Source of the DNA: Psychroserpens luteus
Lineage (GTDB): Bacteria > Bacteroidota > Bacteroidia > Flavobacteriales > Flavobacteriaceae
DNA length: 64,000 nucleotides
Assembly (NCBI RefSeq): GCF_015319355.1
Contig: NZ_JADILU010000004.1
Coordinates: forward strand, 453,439-517,438
Reading direction: 5' to 3'
Both the position numbers and the translations under genes were made by a program. The notes beneath the pieces were generated by a model. The model was not told the DNA's origin, did not search any database, and saw only the letters and a program-made list of their open reading frames with translations. This document shows positions 46,102-55,094 of this stretch, in pieces (position 1 is the first letter of the stretch; each line of letters starts with the position of its first letter).

Positions 46102-47367
46102 ATGACTATAGAAATATTACATGAGCATTTTTTACAATGCCAATCTGCTTGTACAGACACTAGAAAAATCTCTAAAAATTGCATGTTTTTTGCGCTCAAA
46201 GGCGGAAATTTTAACGGAAACAAATTTGCAAAAGAGGCCATTAAAAATGGTGCTGCTTTTGCTATAATTGATGAAGCAGATTATAAAATAAGCGATCAAT
46301 ATCTTTTAGTTGAAGATGTGCTTAGTGCTTTGCAAGACTTAGCTTTATTTCACCGGAAATCTCTAAACATTCCTATAATTTCAATCACAGGAAGTAATGG
46401 AAAAACAACAACAAAAGAACTAATAAATGCAGTGCTTTCTAAATCTTATAACACGATTGCTACTATAGGAAATCTAAACAATCATATTGGAGTGCCACTA
46501 ACGCTTTTAAGCATGAGTAGTTCTACGGAAATCGGTATTGTTGAAATGGGTGCAAATCACCAAAAAGAGATTGAATTTCTTAGTAATATAGCCTTACCTG
46601 ATTATGGATTGATTACAAACTTTGGAAAAGCTCATCTTGAAGGTTTTGGAAGTTTTGAAGGTGTTATTAAAGGAAAATCTGAACTTTATGATTATTTAAA
46701 AGCCAACAATAAAACTATTTTTGTTAACCAAAATGACGAACTTCAACTTAAACAAGTAGGTAATTATACTCATACAAAAAAAATTGGCTCTCAATCTAAA
46801 TTAATAGAATCGCAGCCTTACATTGCTTTAAATTATAAAAACCAAACTATAAAAACTCATCTTACAGGCGCATATAATTACAATAATGTGTGTGTTGCAA
46901 TAGCCTTAGGAGAACACTTTAAAGTTCCTACACAAGATATAATTGATGCTATAGAAAATTATATTCCAAATAATAATCGCTCTCAAATTGTAGAAAAAGA
47001 TGGACACCAAATTATTTTGGATGCTTATAATGCAAATCCATCTAGTATGATTGCTGCACTTTCCAATTTTAATCAACTTAACAATGAAAATAAGGTTGTT
47101 ATTTTAGGAGACATGTTTGAATTAGGTGATACTGCTCAAGAAGAACATCAAGGTATTTCAGATTTTGCAAGTAGCCTAAAGTTAAATAAAGCAATTTTTG
47201 TTGGAGAAAATTTTTATAACATTACATCTAAAAACACCGATAGTTATTATTTTAAATCTTTTGATGATCTAAAGAATGACTTCGAAAATTTTAATTTAGA
47301 AAACCAATTAATCTTAATAAAAGGATCGCGTGGCATGGCTTTAGAGCGTGTACTCGATTTGATATAA
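46102..47367 (+). CDS. murF: UDP-N-acetylmuramoyl-tripeptide--D-alanyl-D-alanine ligase
   Basis: This 421-residue cytoplasmic Mur ligase adds D-Ala-D-Ala to the peptidoglycan precursor (EC 6.3.2.10). The N-terminal domain has the TDTRKISKNCMFFALKG segment. The ATP site is ITGSNGKTTTKE at about 95-105, followed by NLNNHIGVPLTLL, typical of MurF, and DAYNANPSSM in the C-terminal domain. It stands alone after the gldJ terminator. Confidence 0.95.
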   Translation: MTIEILHEHFLQCQSACTDTRKISKNCMFFALKGGNFNGNKFAKEAIKNGAAFAIIDEADYKISDQYLLVEDVLSALQDLALFHRKSLNIPIISITGSNGKTTTKELINAVLSKSYNTIATIGNLNNHIGVPLTLLSMSSSTEIGIVEMGANHQKEIEFLSNIALPDYGLITNFGKAHLEGFGSFEGVIKGKSELYDYLKANNKTIFVNQNDELQLKQVGNYTHTKKIGSQSKLIESQPYIALNYKNQTIKTHLTGAYNYNNVCVAIALGEHFKVPTQDIIDAIENYIPNNNRSQIVEKDGHQIILDAYNANPSSMIAALSNFNQLNNENKVVILGDMFELGDTAQEEHQGISDFASSLKLNKAIFVGENFYNITSKNTDSYYFKSFDDLKNDFENFNLENQLILIKGSRGMALERVLDLI

Positions 47368-47689
47368 ACACAAATCACACTTTTACAAAAGACCTGAATA
47401 TCAATAAAAAATTATATTAACTAAGCGTTTAAATTAGATAGCATAATAAATTAGGAACTCAATCTATAGTTCATGTTAGAAAAATGGATATCATTATTAA
47501 ATAGTATTTATTATTGCTTTATAAAATGCAAGAATACTACTTCCTTCAAAACAGACTCAATTTCCTCTTAAAAAAATCAATAGATTAAACTCACTCCTAC
47601 AAATAGAGTTCTAATGTGCTCAGACACATTTAGACTTTTCATTTTTTAAAAATTTGTTTGAGCTTACAACTCACGAATCTAAAAAAAAC
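47368..47689. other. Spacer between murF and the tRNA genes
   Basis: I find no gene here. It is AT-rich, with many stops in all frames, and its only structure is a small AATGTG/CACATT hairpin near 47613-47630. It may be decayed sequence or a 3' region. Confidence 0.5.
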
Positions 47690-47727
47690 AAAAATCCTGA
47701 TTTGTCAATTGACAAATCAGGATTTTT
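47690..47727. terminator. Terminator after the tRNA-Val pair
   Basis: This is a perfect 38-bp palindrome without spacer. The half-site from 47690 is AAAAATCCTGATTTGTCAA. It carries A and T runs at both ends and lies 7 nt beyond the end of the tRNA at 47735, so it probably ends the tRNA transcript on the minus strand. Confidence 0.8.
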
Positions 47728-47734
47728 CTTGATG

Positions 47735-47809
47735 TGGGTCATACTGGATTCGAACCAGTGACTTCCACGTTGTCGACGTGACACTCTGAACCAACTGAGT
47801 TAATGACCC
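47735..47809 (-). tRNA. tRNA-Val (anticodon GAC)
   Basis: This 75-nt gene folds fully: acceptor GGGTCAT/ATGACCC with discriminator A, D stem ACTC/GAGT, anticodon stem TCACG/CGTGG, a 5-nt variable loop and T arm ACTGG/CCAGT with TTCGAAT. CCA is not encoded. The anticodon loop reads TCGACAA, so position 33 is C rather than the nearly universal T. Discriminator A fits valine and argues against Asp. Confidence 0.85.
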
Positions 47810-47820
47810 TTATAAATAAA

Positions 47821-47846
47821 AAAAGCCCACATTACTGTGGGCTTTT
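47821..47846. terminator. Hairpin between the two tRNA genes
   Basis: AAAAGCCCAC and GTGGGCTTTT pair around a 6-nt loop. On the minus strand it follows the tRNA at 47848 by 1 nt, so each tRNA may have its own 3' end or a processing hairpin. Confidence 0.7.
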
Positions 47847-47847
47847 G

Positions 47848-47922
47848 TGGGCAATGAGGGATTCGAACCCCCGACCCCCTCGGTGTAAACGAGGTGCTCT
47901 GAACCAACTGAGCTAATTGCCC
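47848..47922 (-). tRNA. tRNA-Val (anticodon TAC)
   Basis: This 75-nt gene has acceptor GGGCAAT/ATTGCCC with discriminator A, D stem GCTC/GAGC, anticodon stem CCTCG/CGAGG and loop TTTACAC with normal T33, and a T arm with TTCGAAT. CCA is not encoded. It is transcribed first, ahead of tRNA-Val(GAC). Confidence 0.93.
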
Positions 47923-48081
47923 TATTTATTGGACTGCAAAGATACTCTAGATTTTTAATTACCAAAAGGTTTTTTCAAAAAAAATTATATTTTTTTTCAA
48001 GAAAGCTGTTTACCGAATAAATAAGGTTAATTGTTGTGTTCAAACTTATTTTGATATTTTTATATCTTATAATTTTATACT

Positions 48082-49728
48082 TTGAAATATATCTCTTTTA
48101 TTGATCAATTAGGCTTAGACATTAATGAGTTATCTCAAATTGATGCCAATGGTATCATTAAACTTCAAAAACAACTCAAAGCTAAGGCTATGTTGGGTGA
48201 TGCCAATAATCTTGGTGACATTTCAAATCTAATTGACAAGTTAAAGGATACCACTGTATTACAACATCATGTTTTTATCGAGAAACATAATTGGCTCAAG
48301 CAATTAATTTCTGGAAATTACCAAAACATCAAACAAAATGAGATTACTATTGATGATTCACTCATTTCAAATCTTGATGATTTAAAATACTTTTTAGCTC
48401 CATTTTTAAAAGAGAATTTAAAAGTCTTTTTATCTGAAACTTTAGGTAAGGGTAAGTATGTTTTACTTCTTAAAGTATTAACTCATAATTACCTTTTTTC
48501 CGAAGAAAACAATCAGCTTACCATCAATTTTTTCAAAGCACGATTAAATTATGCTTGTGTTTATCTAAGAGAAAGCAGATTAAAGGATAAAGAATTCCCA
48601 ATAGGTTTCATTACCAACAAAGTATTTATTAATTGTTTAAATGAATATCCTGACTGTTTTAACAACGACATGCAGGAACTCAACTCTGAGGTAATTGATA
48701 TCTACAATTCAAATCGTAGAAATACAAATAATCAAGAGTTTAGGTTTGCAGCAAAAGCAATGGTGGCATTTTCAATTTTAGATACATCTAATGTATTTTT
48801 AAAGGAAACATTAGTTTCTAACGCTGATATAGCCAAACAATACTCCTACCCTTCTAGATCAAGTAAAAAAACAGGTTCTGGTTTTGGTGGATGGAGCATT
48901 TTTGTAATTATTATGATTGTGATTAGAATCATTTTTTGGGCAGGAAAAAGTTCTAGTACCAGTTATGATTATGATTATATAAGAAGTAGCGACTATAAAT
49001 CGAGCCCTGTTTATAATGATAAAATCCAACGTATGATGGATAGTATTCAGCGTTCTGGCTCAACTGATGATACTTTTACTATTGATGAAGAGTTAATTGA
49101 GGAAACTGTGTTAGATGATTTCTATTCTGAATCGATTTTAAATGACAGATACAAACTTGCTGATCACACCAAATTCATCTATACACTAAAACGAAAGGTT
49201 GAACAAAAGACTAGCGATGAGATTTTAGGTATGAGATTAGACCCTTTTTCAAATCCGTATCAAACAACTTTTAATGATTTACCATATTCTAAAGATAATC
49301 TTGATAATACGTTTCTTAAAATAAACAATAAAAGTAAAAAAGATCTTATTGTATTTAGGCTCACTCCTGGTATTGATCAATCAATGTTTATCCCAAAAGG
49401 TGAGCGAATTTCAATTAAAGCCATACAAAATGACTCTTTGTTATTTTATACAGGAACAGATTTTGTCTCCACCCGCTTTTCGCATTTTAAAAAAGATACC
49501 GATTTATCTAATCTTTACAAAATCACAGATTATGATACTTCCGTAGAAAAAGAAATCATCATTTACCCTTTTGAGGATATCATCTCAAAAGTAAAAAGTA
49601 GTTCTTCTAACAAAATATTGATAGACACAGTACGTGGAGAAACTATAAAAGCCAATAAAATAAAATTAAAGCAACTAAGTATTAATAAAATTTATACAAA
49701 TTGGTACAACAAAAAATACAGGAATTAG
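48082..49728 (+). CDS. Hypothetical single-pass membrane protein
   Basis: I do not recognise this 548-residue protein. It starts at TTG 48082 (MKYISFIDQL when read as Met); the next in-frame ATG would remove about 35 residues of good coding sequence. The first 250 residues are helical. A Gly/Ser-rich stretch leads to one membrane helix (about 273-290, WSIFVIIMIVIRIIFW). The C-terminal half looks soluble and beta-rich. It converges on the Hsp70-like gene with a 4-nt overlap of the 3' ends. Confidence 0.65.
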   Translation: MKYISFIDQLGLDINELSQIDANGIIKLQKQLKAKAMLGDANNLGDISNLIDKLKDTTVLQHHVFIEKHNWLKQLISGNYQNIKQNEITIDDSLISNLDDLKYFLAPFLKENLKVFLSETLGKGKYVLLLKVLTHNYLFSEENNQLTINFFKARLNYACVYLRESRLKDKEFPIGFITNKVFINCLNEYPDCFNNDMQELNSEVIDIYNSNRRNTNNQEFRFAAKAMVAFSILDTSNVFLKETLVSNADIAKQYSYPSRSSKKTGSGFGGWSIFVIIMIVIRIIFWAGKSSSTSYDYDYIRSSDYKSSPVYNDKIQRMMDSIQRSGSTDDTFTIDEELIEETVLDDFYSESILNDRYKLADHTKFIYTLKRKVEQKTSDEILGMRLDPFSNPYQTTFNDLPYSKDNLDNTFLKINNKSKKDLIVFRLTPGIDQSMFIPKGERISIKAIQNDSLLFYTGTDFVSTRFSHFKKDTDLSNLYKITDYDTSVEKEIIIYPFEDIISKVKSSSSNKILIDTVRGETIKANKIKLKQLSINKIYTNWYNKKYRN

Positions 49729-52220
49729 CCTAAACCTGTTCTACTATCGTCTTTAAATTTCTTTTGTTTTTCTTTTTCATAATCCGGCAAGAGTGCTGAT
49801 AAGCCATAAACAATATGTCGTAAAGATTTGTAATCTTTCTTCTCTAACGCTTCATCGCCTTGCTTTAATAATTTATCTGCTTTACGTTGATTTATGAATT
49901 CTGTTACAAACTTCATGTGTAAGAAATAAGTAATAAAATTCTCATCACTAGATTGAATTATAGAATCATACAACTCATCTAGTTCCTTAATTTTAGAACG
50001 AATTAAGTATTTATTTCCAGAGTTGATAACCTCGCGTTCATTTTTTATAATGCGTGTATATTTTTCTTGAAAGCGTTCGTTCTCCTCTTTGTTTAAATGA
50101 TATTCTAGATTTGATTTAGACTCATTATACTCCTCAATTTCTTGAGCAATTAATTTATTTCGAGTTAAATCATCAAAATTTTGAATGAGTTTTCGTTTTC
50201 TATCATCTAACTGAAATTTTGCATCAGACACATCATCGTCATTAATTAACGAGGCTGCAATTTGAGTTTCAATCAAACCTACTCTTATGTTTTCTAACTG
50301 ATGTGAGTATTCAAAATTTTCTTCGGAATTATTGGTCTTTATTAACTCCTCAACATCTCCAAGAACCGTATTAATCTCCATATTAATCTTATTGATGCTT
50401 ATGGCTCTTTCAGATTCACTAAAGACATTTTTAAATTCTTGATCACAAGATTGTAAAAAGACGTTTATTTTTAAATCGCGAGACTCTGTTACCTCAATTT
50501 CAATTTCTATATCTGTACCTTTTATAAGGTCCTCTTCTAGATCTTTTCCGAAGATTTCAATATAACCAATACTCAATCCAGAACTTGGCAACCCTTTAGA
50601 TTTACCTTCAATAATATTGATAATCAAATTAGATTTAGATTGTCTCAATATTGTTTTAGATGCAGTTTTATAAATTTTCTTCTTCAGTGGTAAAATACTA
50701 CCCTTCGCAAACACCAAATCTAATCGCGTAGTTGATGCATCTAAATCATCAACTTCCATACAAATATCGTTAGGCAATGGTTGCCCTTGCACATTGTAAC
50801 TCCCTTGGTTTATGGCTACAGTATCTATGACTTTCAAAACATCTAGAGCATCATTCAACAATTGTATTTTAAATGGATTTAATCGACCTTCTAGAAGTGG
50901 CACAAACTCAGAAAACGTGTCATCATCTAAAGTCTTCACACCAGAATCATAACCACCATCTTTTCTCATTATCCTATAACTATTTACGTCACCAGAATTC
51001 ACCTTACACGTAATTAGCTCTTCTAAATCTCTAGTATTTTGTTCATAAAACAACTTGAAATCTATGGTTTCTGAAATCGTGTTTTCAACTTCCTTTTCTT
51101 CGATCTCAATAACAGTTGCTGGCTTAGAACCTGCAAAATAAGCTGCACCATGAACTACTGCAGATGTTGGATCAATACTAGAATCAACCTCTACTCCAAT
51201 AGCATCAGCAATACGTTTTTTGATTAATGGCACATAAGTCGTTCCTCCTATTAAAATCACACGGTCAATTTGTGAATTAAGCAACTGATTGTTCTTTATA
51301 ACATCCTGAATAAAAGTAATCGTCTGCTCTACTCTTGAAGAAATCAAATCTTCAAACTGTTCTCTTTTTATAATGAATTGTTCATAGAAATTCTCTCCAT
51401 TGACATCAATATCTATTTCAATTTCAGTCTCCTCATAATGTGAAAGTTCTTTTTTAGCTTCTTCGGAAATTTTAAGTAGTTCAAAATATAGACCTTTAAA
51501 ATTAGTAGTCTTAGACTTCAAATCTTTCCAAAGATTAGTGAGCGACAACTTGTCTTCAATAAACGGAACAATTAAATGCTCAACGATAAGATTATCAAAA
51601 TCTGCTCCTCCTAAATAATTATCACCTAAATTATCTGTAACCTTTAATTCTCTATCATTTACTTCTACTAAAGCGACATCAAAAGTTCCGCCTCCAAAAT
51701 CGTAAACAATCCAATTTTGTTTATCGGTAACTTCAATATTTGAAGTGTTTGCAAACGCCAAGCAAGCTGCAATAGGCTCTTGTAACAAAACAACTTCCTT
51801 AAAACCTGCTAGATAACCTGCTTTTTTGGTTGCATTAGATTGTATGGTATCAAACGATGCAGGAATAGTAATCACAACAGAATCCAAAACTTCTTCATCA
51901 TTCACAAAGTTTTTAAGTTCCTTCAATATTAAGGATGACAATTCTATTGGAGACATTTCTTTATCAATGGATGGTACAAAATAAGTATCTTGCGTTCCCA
52001 TTTTACGTTTAAAAAGCATGCAGATATTTTCGGCATCTTTTTCTAAATAATCTAATGCTTTATCACCAATTACTGTTCTATTTCCACGAAAAGCGATACA
52101 AGATGGCAAGGTTTGTTTTAAACCTAACGGGTTATTGTAAATTTTAATATTTCCGTCGTCATATTTAGCAATTAGACTATTAGTCGTTCCTAAATCTATG
52201 GCAAAGTTTATAGTTTTCAT
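49725..52220 (-). CDS. Divergent Hsp70-family ATPase
   Basis: This 831-residue protein has a complete Hsp70/actin-type nucleotide-binding domain (about 1-380): DLGTTNS, VVITIPASF, LLQEPIAACLAF, VYDFGGGTFDVALVEV and VILIGGTTYVPL. The C-terminal 450 residues do not look like the DnaK substrate domain with its lid; they hold a short beta region and long helices. It is therefore not the housekeeping DnaK. A small GrpE-head-like protein is encoded 6 nt upstream. A chaperone or regulatory role is inferred. Confidence 0.85.
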   Translation of the reverse strand: MKTINFAIDLGTTNSLIAKYDDGNIKIYNNPLGLKQTLPSCIAFRGNRTVIGDKALDYLEKDAENICMLFKRKMGTQDTYFVPSIDKEMSPIELSSLILKELKNFVNDEEVLDSVVITIPASFDTIQSNATKKAGYLAGFKEVVLLQEPIAACLAFANTSNIEVTDKQNWIVYDFGGGTFDVALVEVNDRELKVTDNLGDNYLGGADFDNLIVEHLIVPFIEDKLSLTNLWKDLKSKTTNFKGLYFELLKISEEAKKELSHYEETEIEIDIDVNGENFYEQFIIKREQFEDLISSRVEQTITFIQDVIKNNQLLNSQIDRVILIGGTTYVPLIKKRIADAIGVEVDSSIDPTSAVVHGAAYFAGSKPATVIEIEEKEVENTISETIDFKLFYEQNTRDLEELITCKVNSGDVNSYRIMRKDGGYDSGVKTLDDDTFSEFVPLLEGRLNPFKIQLLNDALDVLKVIDTVAINQGSYNVQGQPLPNDICMEVDDLDASTTRLDLVFAKGSILPLKKKIYKTASKTILRQSKSNLIINIIEGKSKGLPSSGLSIGYIEIFGKDLEEDLIKGTDIEIEIEVTESRDLKINVFLQSCDQEFKNVFSESERAISINKINMEINTVLGDVEELIKTNNSEENFEYSHQLENIRVGLIETQIAASLINDDDVSDAKFQLDDRKRKLIQNFDDLTRNKLIAQEIEEYNESKSNLEYHLNKEENERFQEKYTRIIKNEREVINSGNKYLIRSKIKELDELYDSIIQSSDENFITYFLHMKFVTEFINQRKADKLLKQGDEALEKKDYKSLRHIVYGLSALLPDYEKEKQKKFKDDSRTGLG

Positions 52221-52226
52221 TCGAAG

Positions 52227-52520
52227 CTATTCTACAATTACAATTCCTTTTTGAAGGAGTTTCGTTTCGTTGTTTTCAATTTGGTAAATGACAGGTTTTA
52301 AGACTTTTGTGATTTTAGATTTTCTATTTAAATCACCTAGAATATTAGCTTCAACATCTGTCATTTCATTACGATAGGTTTGACCTATTGGAATAACAAT
52401 TTGGAATCCCATAGCTTCAAACTCGTGGTAGATACGATCTAAATATCTATTTCCACTATCGTTATTTTCCTTTTTTAATTTAGAATCTAGAGCAAAAATT
52501 TGATTGATAATCTCAGTCAT
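52227..52520 (-). CDS. Small protein resembling the GrpE head domain
   Basis: This 97-residue protein has a helical start (about 1-35). A C-terminal beta-type region follows with GQTYRNEMTDVEANI, KVLKPVI and LLQKGIVIV, whose order and spacing recall the beta head of the nucleotide exchange factor GrpE. It lies 6 nt before the Hsp70-like gene. Function as its exchange factor is inference; the long GrpE dimer helix is missing. No other family is recognised. Confidence 0.6.
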   Translation of the reverse strand: MTEIINQIFALDSKLKKENNDSGNRYLDRIYHEFEAMGFQIVIPIGQTYRNEMTDVEANILGDLNRKSKITKVLKPVIYQIENNETKLLQKGIVIVE

Positions 52521-52564
52521 ACTAATTTTTTACATTGAAACTTAAATATACGATTATTTAGTTT

Positions 52565-53779
52565 TTATACGACTTCTGCGACTACAAAAGTACTTCCGCC
52601 AACATAGATTAAATCTTCAGTGTTCGCTGCAATTTTAGCTTCGTTCAATGCATTATTGACAGATTGGTATGCTTCTCCCTTAAATCCATTAGAAATAAAT
52701 TTAAATCTTAAAATTTCGGCATCTAAACCTCTTGGGACATTTGGTTTGCAAAAATAGTACGTTGCATTTTTTGGTAGTAATGGTAGAATAGAATCAACAT
52801 CTTTATCATTGACAACACCAAAAACCATGTGAAGTTCTTTATAACTTTCTTCAGCTAATTGCTTGACAATATAAGTAAGTCCTTCTTTATTATGAGCAGT
52901 ATCACAGATAACTTTTGGTTGTGTTTGCAACACTTGCCAACGACCTTTTAAACCTGTGTTTTTGACAACATTTTGCAATCCTGCTTTTATGTTTTCTTCG
53001 GAAATATTAAAACTTTTATGACTTAGAATTCTTAAAGCTTTAGTCGCTGTTTTGATATTATGCTTTTGATAATTTCCTTTTAAATCGCTAGTATAAGTAG
53101 AATTGGTTTCATCTGCAAAATAAATTTCAGAAGCATTTGATTTAGCAATTTCTAAAAATACTTTTTTAGTTTCCTTTTGGGTTTCTCCTATGATGACAGG
53201 CACATGAGGCTTTATAATTCCTGCTTTTTCGGTTGCGATTGCTTCGTAAGTCGTTCCTAAAAACTGAGTATGATCAAACCCTATATTGGTAATCACTGAA
53301 ACTTCTGGAGTAATGATATTTGTAGAATCTAATCGACCTCCAAGACCAACCTCTATAATAGCTATATCAACATTTTGTTTGGAGAAATAGTCAAAAGCCA
53401 TCCCAACAGTCATTTCAAAAAAAGACAATTGATGTTGCTCTAAAAAAGCTGTGTTACGTTTTATGAAACCTATTACAAATTGTTTACTTACTTCTTTACC
53501 ATTAATTTTAATACGTTCTCTAAAATCTTTTAAGTGTGGAGATGTGTACAAACCAACTTTATAACCAGCTTCTTGTAAAACTGATGCCAACATATGACTT
53601 GTAGAACCTTTACCATTGGTTCCTGCGACGTGAATACTTTTGAATTTGTGCTCGGGATTTTTTAAGTGATTGGCTAAAAGAATCGTATTTGATAAATCCT
53701 TTTTAAAAGCAGTTTTACCTTGGTTTTGATACATAGGCAACTGCTTAAACATCCTGTTTACTGTATCTTGGTAATTCAT
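52565..53779 (-). CDS. folC: Bifunctional folylpolyglutamate synthase/dihydrofolate synthase
   Basis: This 404-residue Mur-ligase-family enzyme of folate metabolism (EC 6.3.2.12 and 6.3.2.17) has the ATP loop HVAGTNGKGSTSHM and the FolC signatures YTSPHLKDFRERI and EVGLGGRLDSTN. The domain-2 motif with CDTAHNKEGL is also present. The start at 53779 is chosen because it directly follows the tonB stop and gives the normal N terminus; nine further upstream codons would overlap tonB. Cotranscribed with the TonB system. Confidence 0.94.
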   Translation of the reverse strand: MNYQDTVNRMFKQLPMYQNQGKTAFKKDLSNTILLANHLKNPEHKFKSIHVAGTNGKGSTSHMLASVLQEAGYKVGLYTSPHLKDFRERIKINGKEVSKQFVIGFIKRNTAFLEQHQLSFFEMTVGMAFDYFSKQNVDIAIIEVGLGGRLDSTNIITPEVSVITNIGFDHTQFLGTTYEAIATEKAGIIKPHVPVIIGETQKETKKVFLEIAKSNASEIYFADETNSTYTSDLKGNYQKHNIKTATKALRILSHKSFNISEENIKAGLQNVVKNTGLKGRWQVLQTQPKVICDTAHNKEGLTYIVKQLAEESYKELHMVFGVVNDKDVDSILPLLPKNATYYFCKPNVPRGLDAEILRFKFISNGFKGEAYQSVNNALNEAKIAANTEDLIYVGGSTFVVAEVV

Positions 53780-53780
53780 T

Positions 53781-54650
53781 TTAATTTGTAGGAGAAAAAT
53801 TAACAACTACTTTACCAAACTGTCGAGCAGGTGCTTTTGAATTTGCAGGCCATTTGTAAGACATGGCTATTTTTCTTGCTTGTTCTTTTAAACAAATCGT
53901 CGCATTATTACTACCTCTTACACCTGGAGTTGCTTCTATAACTTTACCGCTTCTATCTACAACAATATCAACCATGATTCTACCATATTCATTTTCACAG
54001 CCTTCATAAATTTTGTAGTCCGGTTTTCCTCGTCCGTTTAAACCATAACCAACACCTCCATTTCCAGATCCTGGAGTACCATCGTAAGGTGCATATGGAT
54101 TTCCATCTAAATCACCTTTATCTCCTGGACCATCACCTGGACCTTCGCCATCACTAGTTGGACCATCAGCATTTTTGACACCTCCAATAAGCGCGTCGAG
54201 TTTATCTTTTTTATCTTGTTCTTCTTTAGCTTTTTTAGCTTCTGCTTCTTTTTTTAATTTTTCTTTGAGTTCAGCATCTGCTTTGGCCTTAGCATCTGCT
54301 TTGGCTTTGGCTTCTTTAGCTTTTTTGATTGCTATGGCTTCTGCAGATTCGCTAGTCATAACATCTTCTACTTTACTACTTGCTTCTGTAGGCTTTGTTA
54401 CTTCCTCAACTTTCTCAGCTTGCTTTTCTTCTTTTACAACCTCTTCATTAACTCTAGACTTTATTGGCTCTGTTGGTTGGACTTTACCTGAACCAACTTC
54501 AGAGTTTCCAAAATTAATTGCAACACCATATTCTTCTGGTGGATCCATATAAGTATTTCCCATTACAAATAAAAGCAATACAAGAATGACCGCAATTAAT
54601 GCAGTAATCTTTGCTGAATTTTGTTCGTGTTTGGTTTCTAAATACTTCAT
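53781..54650 (-). CDS. tonB: Energy transducer TonB
   Basis: This 289-residue protein couples the proton motive force to outer-membrane receptors. One N-terminal membrane helix lies at about 15-33 (ITALIAVILVLLLFVMGN). The periplasmic linker is rich in Ala, Lys and Glu (about 110-165), and a Gly/Pro/Asp-rich segment follows (DGPTSDGEGPGDGPGDKG). The C-terminal domain carries IMVDIVVDRSGKV and a late YKWPANSKAP. It lies downstream of exbB and exbD in one operon. Confidence 0.88.
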   Translation of the reverse strand: MKYLETKHEQNSAKITALIAVILVLLLFVMGNTYMDPPEEYGVAINFGNSEVGSGKVQPTEPIKSRVNEEVVKEEKQAEKVEEVTKPTEASSKVEDVMTSESAEAIAIKKAKEAKAKADAKAKADAELKEKLKKEAEAKKAKEEQDKKDKLDALIGGVKNADGPTSDGEGPGDGPGDKGDLDGNPYAPYDGTPGSGNGGVGYGLNGRGKPDYKIYEGCENEYGRIMVDIVVDRSGKVIEATPGVRGSNNATICLKEQARKIAMSYKWPANSKAPARQFGKVVVNFSPTN

Positions 54651-54706
54651 CTTAATTTGTTTGATGTCTTTTATGCAAGATTCATTCCGAAGAAATAAAT
54701 ATTTTT

Positions 54707-55093
54707 TTAATTACTAGGTTTTACAGCTAAAATAACTTTAAAACTATTCTTATTTGCCATATCCATAAAGTTAACAATATTCTCAATTGGAACTGATTTC
54801 TCAGCTCTTAGAACTATAGTTAAATCATCGTTTACAGCCTTTTCTAATAAAACTTCTTCAGTATCCTTTATATCATATTCTATATCATTAATAAATACAA
54901 TTAAGTCTTTATTTATTTTAACAACAACACTGTTATTGTTTTCAATAGAATCATTAGCAGTTATTAAAGGTACTAAAAGATCAATACTGTTATTTTTTTC
55001 AATTTTATTAGTTAACGATTGAAAATAAAACAGTGTGACCAATAAAACTATTCCTATTCCAATATATATGAAAAGCTTTAGATTTCTTTTCAC
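54707..55093 (-). CDS. ExbD-like paralogue with altered membrane segment
   Basis: This 128-residue tandem paralogue follows the exbD gene by 1 nt. The C-terminal half clearly matches ExbD (VLRAEKSVPIENI, FKVILAVKPSN, identical at the very end). The N-terminal part is replaced by a different membrane helix (about 9-27, FIYIGIGIVLLVTLFYF). The usual ExbD segment with the proton-path Asp (SSMTDIVFLLLIFF in the neighbour) is absent. It may modulate the complex rather than conduct protons. Confidence 0.75.
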   Translation of the reverse strand: MKRNLKLFIYIGIGIVLLVTLFYFQSLTNKIEKNNSIDLLVPLITANDSIENNNSVVVKINKDLIVFINDIEYDIKDTEEVLLEKAVNDDLTIVLRAEKSVPIENIVNFMDMANKNSFKVILAVKPSN

Positions 55094-55094
55094 G

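Noticed and set aside
47735-47809. Reading the tRNA as Asp (GTC)
   Set aside because: That anticodon would need a shifted, asymmetric loop. The discriminator is A, while tRNA-Asp has G.
53780-53806. A longer N terminus for FolC
   Set aside because: It would overlap tonB and add nine hydrophobic residues that FolC proteins do not have. The ATG at 53779 follows the tonB stop directly.
54175-54552. A 125-codon open frame opposite tonB
   Set aside because: It mirrors the Ala/Lys/Glu-rich linker of TonB and contains only low-complexity Ser/Ala/Leu runs.
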